In this document: piece by piece, positions 58,033 through 64,000 of the stretch
How positions within the stretch are numbered: position 1 is the stretch's first letter
Layout: the number at the start of each line of letters is the position of its first letter
Program-made: the position numbers and the translations under genes
Assembly (NCBI RefSeq): GCF_033025475.1
Contig: NZ_CP130322.1
Coordinates: 1,364,001-1,428,000 of the forward strand
Direction: 5' to 3'
DNA length: 64,000 nucleotides
Origin: Sphingomonas sp. C3-2
GTDB taxonomy: Bacteria; Pseudomonadota; Alphaproteobacteria; Sphingomonadales; Sphingomonadaceae
Notes under the pieces: model-generated
Databases searched by the model: none
Told to the model about the DNA's origin: nothing
Seen by the model: only the letters and a program-made list of their open reading frames with translations

Positions 58033-59082
58033 ATGCCGGGACCGCTCAACGGTGTGCGCATCATCGAGATAGCCGGGATAGGCCCCGGCCCGTTCGCCGC
58101 GATGATGCTGGCCGATCACGGCGCGGAGGTGCTGCGCATCGAGCGCGGCGGCGCCACCAATCCGGCTGCGGCGCGCGATCCGCTGCTGCGATCGCGCACG
58201 CACATCGCGCTCGACCTGAAATCGCCCGAGGGCGTCGCCGAACTCCGCGCGCTGGTGCGCACCGCCGACGGGCTGATCGAAGGGTTTCGCCCCGGGGTGA
58301 TGGAACGGCTGGGGCTGGGGCCAGAGGTGCTGCTGAAAGACAATCCCAGGCTCGTCTATGGTCGGATGACCGGCTGGGGCCAGACGGGGCCGCTGGCGCA
58401 GGCGGCGGGGCACGACATCAACTATATCGCGCTCTCGGGCGCGCTCCACGCCTTTGGCCGGCAGGGCGGGCCGCCGACGCCTCCGATCAACATGATGGGC
58501 GATTTCGGCGGCGGGGCGATGATGCTGGCCTTTGCGATGGTCTCGGCGCTCTTCCACGTCCAGCGCGGCGGGCAGGGGCAGGTGATCGACTGTGCGATGA
58601 CCGATGGCTCGGCGCTGCTGATGGCGATGATCTGGGGCTTCCGCGCACAGGGCATGTGGCCCGGCGGGCGCGGCGAGAACCTGCTCGATACCGGCGCGCC
58701 TTTCTATGACAGCTATGAAACCGCCGACGGGAAATGGGTGTCGGTGGGGTCGATCGAACCGCAATTTTACGCGCTGCTGCGCGAAAAAATGGGGCTGGCT
58801 GACGATCCCGATTTTGCCGCCCAGCATGATCGCCGCCACTGGCCCGCGCTGAAGGCCCGGCTTGCGGCGCTGTTCGCGCGCAAGACCCGCGCCGAATGGT
58901 GCGCGGTGATGGAGGGCACCGATATCTGCTTTGCCCCCGTGCTCGATTTCGACGAAGCCGCCGCGCATCCGCACAATGTAGCGCGCGGCACCTTCGTGGA
59001 GGCAGGCGGCGTGCGCCAGCCCGCCCCTGCCCCACGTTATTCGGGCCTCGATCTCACGCCCCCGGCGATGCCGAAGGCGTAA
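58033..59082 (+). CDS. Alpha-methylacyl-CoA racemase (CaiB/BaiF family)
   Basis: A 349-residue protein of the CoA-transferase III fold. The three catalytic residues of alpha-methylacyl-CoA racemase are all present: H127 in AGHDINYI, D157 in MMGDFGGG and E242 in GSIEPQFY. It inverts the methyl-bearing carbon of branched acyl-CoA thioesters so they can enter beta-oxidation. GGAGG precedes the ATG. The stop lies six bases from the convergent astD stop. Confidence 0.88.
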   Translation: MPGPLNGVRIIEIAGIGPGPFAAMMLADHGAEVLRIERGGATNPAAARDPLLRSRTHIALDLKSPEGVAELRALVRTADGLIEGFRPGVMERLGLGPEVLLKDNPRLVYGRMTGWGQTGPLAQAAGHDINYIALSGALHAFGRQGGPPTPPINMMGDFGGGAMMLAFAMVSALFHVQRGGQGQVIDCAMTDGSALLMAMIWGFRAQGMWPGGRGENLLDTGAPFYDSYETADGKWVSVGSIEPQFYALLREKMGLADDPDFAAQHDRRHWPALKARLAALFARKTRAEWCAVMEGTDICFAPVLDFDEAAAHPHNVARGTFVEAGGVRQPAPAPRYSGLDLTPPAMPKA

Positions 59083-59088
59083 AACCGC

Positions 59089-60540
59089 TCAGTCGAGCCC
59101 CTTGATTGCGCCGGTCTGGTCGAACGCGCGGTCCGCTTCGAAGCTTGCGACCGGATAGGCGCAGTAATCCGCCGCATAATAGGCGCTGGGCCGGTGATTG
59201 CCCGATTCCCCGAGCCCGCCAAAGGGCATGTTGCCCGCCGCCCCCGTCGTTGGCCGGTTCCGGTTGACCACGCCCGCGCGCGACCGGGCGATAAACTGGC
59301 GCCACAGCGCATCGTCGTCACTGATCAGCCCGGCGGACAGGCCGAAGGCGGTGTCATTGGCGGCGGCGATCGCGGCGTCGAAGTCGGGAACGCGCCGGAC
59401 CTGAAGCACGGGCGCGAAAATCTCCGCATCGGGCACGGCGATGCCGGTCACGTCGATCATCGCGGGCGTGACGAAGCTGGGCCCGCGATCGAGCAGGCGG
59501 AACGGCAGGATGGCCTTGCCCCCGGCGGCCTCGAAACCGGCGACCGCGCGCGCCGCCTGTTCGGCGGGCGCCGCATCGATGAGCGGCCCCATGAACGCCT
59601 CCTGATTGTCGTTCCACGCACCGATGCGCAACCGGGAAGCGAGCGCCGCCGTCGCCGCGATCACGGCATCGCCTACCGCCCCTTCGGGCACGATCAGCCG
59701 GCGCGCGCAGGAACAGCGCTGGCCGGTGGTGATGAAGGCCGACTGAACGATGATCGACGCGGTCGCCTCGGCATCGCCGTCCCACGCGATGAGCGGGTTG
59801 TTGCCGCCAAGTTCCAGCGCGAGGATGACATGCGGCTTGTCGGCGAAATAGCGGCGGAAATGCATGCCTGCCGCCGCCGATCCGGTGAACAGCAGGCCAT
59901 CGATATCGCCCGCGATCAGGGCAGCGCCGGTCTCGCGCCCGCCCTGGACCAGATTGAACACCCCCGCCGGCACGCCCGCCGCGGCCCAGGCCTCGGCGGT
60001 CAACTGACCGATATGCGGCGTGAGTTCGGACGGCTTGAACACCACCGTGTCGCCCGCGATGAGCGCGGGCACGATATGGCCATTGGGCAGGTGACCGGGG
60101 AAATTATAGGGGCCAAGCACGACCATCACGCCGTGCGGGCGGTGGCGCAGCACCGCGCGGCCGAAATCGGTGTCGGCCGATCGCTCTCCGGTCCGCTCGG
60201 AATAGGCGGCGATCGACACGCCCACCTTGGCGATCATCGATCCCACCTCGGCGGTCGCTTCCCACAGCGCCTTGCCGGTTTCGCGCGCGATCGCCTCGGC
60301 AAAGGCAGGCTTACGGCGCTCCAACTGCTCGGCAAAGCGCTTTACCAGTGCCACGCGCTCTTCCAGCGGGGTATCCGCCCAGCCCGGAAAGGCGCGGCGC
60401 GCGGCCGCCAGCGCGGCGGCGCAATCGGGGTCGGTGGCGGCGTGCCCCGTCCACAATTTCTCGCCGGTCGCCGGGTCGGTCGAGACAAAAGCGGCACCGC
60501 GCCCGCCCGTCCACTGACCATTGATGTACAGTTCAGTCAT
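59089..60540 (-). CDS. astD: Succinylglutamate-semialdehyde dehydrogenase
   Basis: A 483-residue aldehyde dehydrogenase. Catalytic Cys in TTGQRCSCARR, general-base Glu in LELGGNNP, NAD-binding FTGSAAAG. The AstD-type features MVVLGPYNFPGHLPNGHIVPALIAG-like and VVNRNRPTTGAAGNMPFGG (each read in part) mark it as the fourth step of arginine succinyltransferase degradation. No other ast gene is in the window. Confidence 0.9.
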   Translation of the reverse strand: MTELYINGQWTGGRGAAFVSTDPATGEKLWTGHAATDPDCAAALAAARRAFPGWADTPLEERVALVKRFAEQLERRKPAFAEAIARETGKALWEATAEVGSMIAKVGVSIAAYSERTGERSADTDFGRAVLRHRPHGVMVVLGPYNFPGHLPNGHIVPALIAGDTVVFKPSELTPHIGQLTAEAWAAAGVPAGVFNLVQGGRETGAALIAGDIDGLLFTGSAAAGMHFRRYFADKPHVILALELGGNNPLIAWDGDAEATASIIVQSAFITTGQRCSCARRLIVPEGAVGDAVIAATAALASRLRIGAWNDNQEAFMGPLIDAAPAEQAARAVAGFEAAGGKAILPFRLLDRGPSFVTPAMIDVTGIAVPDAEIFAPVLQVRRVPDFDAAIAAANDTAFGLSAGLISDDDALWRQFIARSRAGVVNRNRPTTGAAGNMPFGGLGESGNHRPSAYYAADYCAYPVASFEADRAFDQTGAIKGLD

Positions 60541-60646
60541 TCTCTCGCCATCCTTATCGCGGCTCTGCCCGGGGAACGGGCGGCCGCCTTGCTCATTTCC
60601 CTAGGATGCGCCTCTTTTTCCGGGCGCGCCGCACAGGAGGATGTCC

Positions 60647-61006
60647 ATGTTTGTCGCGGTCTATTGGTGGCGTGTCCACCCCGGCAAGGAAGAACAGTTC
60701 CGCGAGGCATGGCGGCGCGGCACCGAACAGATCACGCGCATCTATGGCAGCTATGGATCGCGCCTCCACCGCGACCGCGACGGACGCTTTGTCGGCTATG
60801 CCGAATGGCCCGACGAGGCGAGTTGGCAGCGCGCGTTCGACGCGAAGATGGTCTATGACGACAGGGAAGCGCGGGCGATGTTCGTCGATGCGATCGCTGA
60901 GACGCCGCCGGGCAACCGCCCCGTCTTCACGATGACGGTGACCGACGACCTGCTCACCCGCGCGGGCGCGCCATCGCCTGCTGCAGCTTTTCCACCAGCG
61001 CGTTGA
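60647..61006 (+). CDS. Antibiotic-biosynthesis-monooxygenase-like (ABM) domain protein
   Basis: A 119-residue protein of ferredoxin-like fold: MFVAVYWWRVHPGKEEQFRE, SRLHRDRDGRFVGYAEWPDE. The start at 60647 is used because AGGAGG lies six bases before it. ABM proteins are small heme-degrading or quinone-forming oxygenases, or ligand binders; the role here is open. Its last 53 bases overlap the LysR gene end on the other strand. Confidence 0.75.
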   Translation: MFVAVYWWRVHPGKEEQFREAWRRGTEQITRIYGSYGSRLHRDRDGRFVGYAEWPDEASWQRAFDAKMVYDDREARAMFVDAIAETPPGNRPVFTMTVTDDLLTRAGAPSPAAAFPPAR

Positions 61007-61859
61007 CGAGCGGAGCCCTGGGTCCGCGCACGCGCGTCGCCACCACCAACGGGCGCGTCCAGGGTTCGGCCTCGACATTCAGCCGGACGATGCGCCCAAT
61101 CGCGACATCGCGGGCGACAAGCATTTCAGGCAGGATCGCAAGATACCCGCCGCCATCGAGCATCGCGAGCGTGAAGAGCACCGAGGTGGTTTCGATCCCG
61201 GGGCGGAAACGCGGGACGCCCGCCGCGCGAAAGCTGGCCTCGATGCTGCGTTCGACCGCGCCGATATTGGCGCCGACCAGCCAGCGCGCGACCGAGAGAT
61301 CCTGCAGCGACACCACCGGCTTGGTCGCGAGCGGATGGTTGGCGCCAGCAACGACGACATAGCGCATGTCGCCCAGCAGTTCCTCGCGGATCAGCGGATC
61401 GATCCGGTCGGTCTGGCGGAGCGAGACGAGCACGTCGAGCCGGCCCTGAATCAGGTCGTCGACCATCATCTCGTAGACGCCAGCGAGCATGGTGAGGCGC
61501 GCGCCGGGGCGTTCGGCGGTCAGTTCCTTCACCGCGGTCGCCACCACGTCCGCCGCCGCGCTCGGCCCCATCCCAACGCGCAGCCGGCCGTGGCGCCCGC
61601 CCAGCATGTCGCCAAGGTCGGCGCGAAACCGGTCCCCTTCCGCAACGATCGTCCGCGCATGGGGCAGGAACAGCTCGGCATAGGCGGTAGGCCGCACGCG
61701 CCGCCCGTCGCGTTCGAACAGGCGCACGCCCAGCTGCGCTTCCAGCCGGAGGATGCTCTTGCTCACCGCCTGCTGGCTGAGCCCCAGCCGCTCGGCGGCG
61801 GCAGCGAAAGTGCCGGTTTCATAGGCGGCGAGGAAATGGCGAACCTGACGTGATTCCAT
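60954..61859 (-). CDS. LysR family transcriptional regulator
   Basis: A 301-residue regulator: N-terminal winged helix-turn-helix (FAAAAERLGLSQQAVSKSILRLE, cut here by its parts), then a LysR substrate-binding domain (about 90-295). It lies 103 bp divergent from the operon at 61963 and probably controls it. The ligand is unknown. Confidence 0.93.
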   Translation of the reverse strand: MESRQVRHFLAAYETGTFAAAAERLGLSQQAVSKSILRLEAQLGVRLFERDGRRVRPTAYAELFLPHARTIVAEGDRFRADLGDMLGGRHGRLRVGMGPSAAADVVATAVKELTAERPGARLTMLAGVYEMMVDDLIQGRLDVLVSLRQTDRIDPLIREELLGDMRYVVVAGANHPLATKPVVSLQDLSVARWLVGANIGAVERSIEASFRAAGVPRFRPGIETTSVLFTLAMLDGGGYLAILPEMLVARDVAIGRIVRLNVEAEPWTRPLVVATRVRGPRAPLVNALVEKLQQAMARPRG

Positions 61860-61873
61860 CCCTTTCGAATACC

Positions 61874-61886
61874 CAACTTATAGTTG
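61874..61886. promoter_or_regulatory. Candidate LysR operator
   Basis: CAACT, TAT, AGTTG: a 5-bp dyad in an AT-rich patch 15 bases upstream of the LysR start and 76 bases before the divergent operon. It fits the kind of dyad LysR proteins bind. Confidence 0.45.
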
Positions 61887-61962
61887 TTCAAAAAGACAAA
61901 TTGTTGTTGGAAATGAGTCCGGACAACTTGCAGTATCCCCCTTGTCAGGAGGAACACCGAAC

Positions 61963-62484
61963 ATGATCATTACGGAAAAGCAGCCCATCGTGGCGTCGCA
62001 GGCGGGCGTGTGGGAAGGCGAATATGTCCATCTCGATGCCGATCACAACATCATCGATCGCCACAAGTCGCGCCTTGTGTGCCGCCTGACGGATGGCCCC
62101 GATGGTGAAGCGAAGCTGGCGCAGACCAACATCTACACCTGGGATGATGGCACGCAGGAAATCCGCTATTTCGACGGCACGTTCAAGGGCGACCGCGTCT
62201 GGATCAAGAACGATCTGATCGACGGTTTCGTCGGCGCGCTCAACTATGACGAGACCAACCGCACGATCATGGTCGGCTGGACCCGCACCCACGAGCCCGA
62301 CTTCCGCTATTACGAAATGATCACCGTGGCCGAGGACAACCAGGCGAAGAACCGCACCTGGCACTGGTACCGCAAGGGCCGTCTGTTCCAGCGCACCGTG
62401 ATCAACGAGAACCGTATCTCTGACGATTGGCAGGCATACGACGATCCCAGCTATTACAGCTTCCGTCCGCGGTCGGCTGTATGA
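61963..62484 (+). CDS. Calycin-like barrel protein of unknown function
   Basis: A 173-residue cytosolic protein (no signal peptide), AGGAGG upstream. It is rich in beta strands with aromatic and charged residues: GVWEGEYVHLDADHNIIDRH, IYTWDDGTQEIRYFDGTFKG, MVGWTRTHEPDFRYYEMITV and the end SYYSFRPRSAV. The opening VWEGEY resembles lipocalin/calycin families such as DUF3598, but I cannot name the family with certainty. It overlaps the next gene by ATGA, so the products are made together. Confidence 0.7.
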   Translation: MIITEKQPIVASQAGVWEGEYVHLDADHNIIDRHKSRLVCRLTDGPDGEAKLAQTNIYTWDDGTQEIRYFDGTFKGDRVWIKNDLIDGFVGALNYDETNRTIMVGWTRTHEPDFRYYEMITVAEDNQAKNRTWHWYRKGRLFQRTVINENRISDDWQAYDDPSYYSFRPRSAV

Positions 62485-63623
62485 ACCAAACAGCGCTTTC
62501 TCGCAGGGCGCTGATCGGAGCGGCGGGGGGCTTAGGCCTCACCGCCGCTATCGGCGTTTCTGGAACCGCAGCCGCTGCCTCCTCCGGGCAGCCGCGCGAT
62601 GTCGTGCTCAACACCGACGGCCGTTACCCGGTCGCCCCGCTGACCAAGGAAAGCTGGACGCTGGGCGTGGCGCAGTGCCGGTCGATGCCGGTCGATCTCA
62701 ACCGGGTCGAGGCCAGCCGCCGCGAAAACCTGAACCACATGATCGGGTTGATCGACGCCGCCTTTGCCTTTGGCGCCGGTCCTGACCTCCTGTTCTTCCA
62801 TGAATTCCCGATCACCGGTTTTGGCGCAGGCTGGACGCGCAAGGACGTCCTCAAGGTCGCCATCGAAATCCCCGGCGCCGAAACCGAGGAAATCGCGAAA
62901 AAGGCGCGCCAGTACGGCATCTATATCGTCTTCGGCTCCTATGCGCGCGATCCCGACTGGCCGGGGCATGCGCTGTCGATCACGACGATGATCGGGCCGG
63001 ACGGCAAGATCCTTGCCCGCGACTGGAAGGCCCGCAACATCAAGGGCGTTTTCGGTGGCGAGATCGAGCTGTTCACCACCACGATCTACGACGTGCTCGA
63101 CCGCTTCGTCGAAATGTACGGGCGCGACGCGATCCTCCCCGTCGTCCAGACGCCGATCGGCAATCTGGCGATGAGTTCGGTCCAGCGCGAACCCGAACTG
63201 TTCCGCGCGCTGGCGATGAAGGGGGCGGAGGTTATCCTGCGCACCGCGACGGGGGGCTTCGTGCCGACCGATATCGCCGCGACCTCGCTCTACAACAGCG
63301 TCTATACTGCAATTGCCAACAATGCGGTGTCGCCCGGCTCGCCCTTTTTCGAAGACAGTAATGCCGGCGGGTCGGCGATCTACGGCCCCGATGGCGAACC
63401 CATCGCCATCGCCAAATCGCCCAATGAGACGCTGGTCATGGCGCGCATTCCGATCGGCGCCTTCCGCGCGCGGCATCGCCAGCCGACGATCCACCCGCAG
63501 CTCTATATGGACGTGCTGAACGGCTACACGCCGCGCTTCCCGCCCAATCTCTTTTCAACCTACGTGCCGAGCGACCTCAAGGATGCCGGCCGTTACCTTC
63601 GTGACAAAGGTGTCTGGAAATGA
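62481..63623 (+). CDS. Tat-exported nitrilase-superfamily protein lacking the catalytic Cys
   Basis: A 380-residue protein with a Tat signal (SRRALIGAAGGLGL, residues 7-20). The carbon-nitrogen hydrolase fold is clear: E108 in FFHEFPITGFG, K183 in LARDWKARN, and PELFRALAMKGAEVILR (238-254), closest to aliphatic amidases. At the position of the catalytic Cys, six residues before the P of PE, the sequence has S232 (LAMSSVQREPE), and the only Cys in the protein is in AQCRSM near residue 66. So it is either a Ser-based variant or a non-catalytic homolog. Its stop overlaps the next ATG. Confidence 0.85.
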   Translation: MNQTALSRRALIGAAGGLGLTAAIGVSGTAAAASSGQPRDVVLNTDGRYPVAPLTKESWTLGVAQCRSMPVDLNRVEASRRENLNHMIGLIDAAFAFGAGPDLLFFHEFPITGFGAGWTRKDVLKVAIEIPGAETEEIAKKARQYGIYIVFGSYARDPDWPGHALSITTMIGPDGKILARDWKARNIKGVFGGEIELFTTTIYDVLDRFVEMYGRDAILPVVQTPIGNLAMSSVQREPELFRALAMKGAEVILRTATGGFVPTDIAATSLYNSVYTAIANNAVSPGSPFFEDSNAGGSAIYGPDGEPIAIAKSPNETLVMARIPIGAFRARHRQPTIHPQLYMDVLNGYTPRFPPNLFSTYVPSDLKDAGRYLRDKGVWK

Positions 63624-64000
63624 CCCGTGGCGTAACCCGTAGCATCACCGGAACCATCCTCTACACCAGCACCAAGCCCGAACGCATGGGCCAGGGGCGC
63701 GGGCGCGAGCATTTCCGCATCGACCATCATGTCGACGGGTGCCGCACCATCGCCGCGCACGGCGAGATCGACGATGCCCCATCGGTCGTGCGCGACGTCA
63801 ACCTGCGCATCGGCGCCGATGGCCGCCCGCAGGAAAGCTTCGTGCGCATCGCCGTTGGCGGCGAATTTCGCGGTTCGGGCTGGTTCCGCTTTTCGGATAC
63901 CGAGGCCGAATGCGAAGCCTTCACCTCGGTCGAGGGCCGCGTTTCGCAGCGCATGGAACTGAAGGAGCCGCTTCCGGCGTTCGGCAACCATGCGATGGTG
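63620..64000 (+). CDS. Unknown protein, cut by the window edge
   Basis: The first 127 codons of a gene that starts ATGA-overlapped with the nitrilase-like gene. The sequence has no signal peptide and looks beta-rich (SITGTILYTSTKPERMG, HFRIDHHVDGCRTIAAHGEI, FRGSGWFRFSDTEAE). I do not recognise the family. It is co-transcribed with the two genes before it. Confidence 0.7.
   Translation, partial: MTRGVTRSITGTILYTSTKPERMGQGRGREHFRIDHHVDGCRTIAAHGEIDDAPSVVRDVNLRIGADGRPQESFVRIAVGGEFRGSGWFRFSDTEAECEAFTSVEGRVSQRMELKEPLPAFGNHAMV

Overview
The window is a GC-rich chromosomal segment from an alphaproteobacterium, most likely a sphingomonad (order Sphingomonadales). Four things point there: a circularly permuted two-piece tmRNA gene whose tag reads ANDNEALALAA, two very large TonB-dependent receptors, a crtY-crtI carotenoid operon start, and the dnaJ-like/cobS/cobT block next to bolA. 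Most of the window is ordinary core genome. I see no CRISPR array, IS element, prophage or complete tRNA.

Layout. 1-13 kb: end of a carotenoid operon (crtI partial, crtY), a MipA/OmpV outer-membrane protein, a small unknown protein, an M16 and an M28 secreted peptidase, and clpB behind a candidate heat-shock promoter. 10-20 kb: an accessory island with two TonB-dependent receptors flanking a TPR-aspartyl/asparaginyl beta-hydroxylase and a divergent sulfotransferase-like gene. 20-30 kb: envelope and nucleotide genes (M23 lipoprotein, DUF2093, xseA, purD, a membrane-anchored HhH protein, a WYL-like protein, a CNNM/CorC-type protein, an OmpA lipoprotein, tadA, rpmB, an esterase-like/phytase protein, a glycine-zipper protein). 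30-38.5 kb: cobT-cobS-dnaJ-like facing bolA, an alpha/beta hydrolase, then hisG-hisD-nusB-thiL. 39-42.7 kb: an H+-pumping pyrophosphatase and a secreted amidohydrolase.

42.7-53.8 kb holds the classical transcription/translation operon rimP-nusA-ylxR-infB-rbfA-(tdk-DUF6491)-truB-rpsO-pnp. A good sigma-70-like promoter precedes it and a strong terminator follows it. 53.8-55.1 kb holds a small lipoprotein, the permuted tmRNA gene and mscL, all on the minus strand. 55.2-58 kb holds lemA with two TPM-domain genes and a Nudix hydrolase. 58-60.5 kb carries an alpha-methylacyl-CoA racemase with all three catalytic residues, and astD. The last 3 kb hold a LysR regulator divergent from an operon with translationally coupled genes. 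That operon encodes a calycin-like protein, a Tat-exported nitrilase-superfamily protein whose catalytic Cys is replaced by Ser, and a third unknown protein cut by the window edge. This operon and the receptor/hydroxylase/sulfotransferase island are the most likely places for undescribed biology.

Start codons were adjusted where a Shine-Dalgarno sequence (SD), family length or gene overlap argued for it. All functional calls are made from reading the sequence, without database searches.
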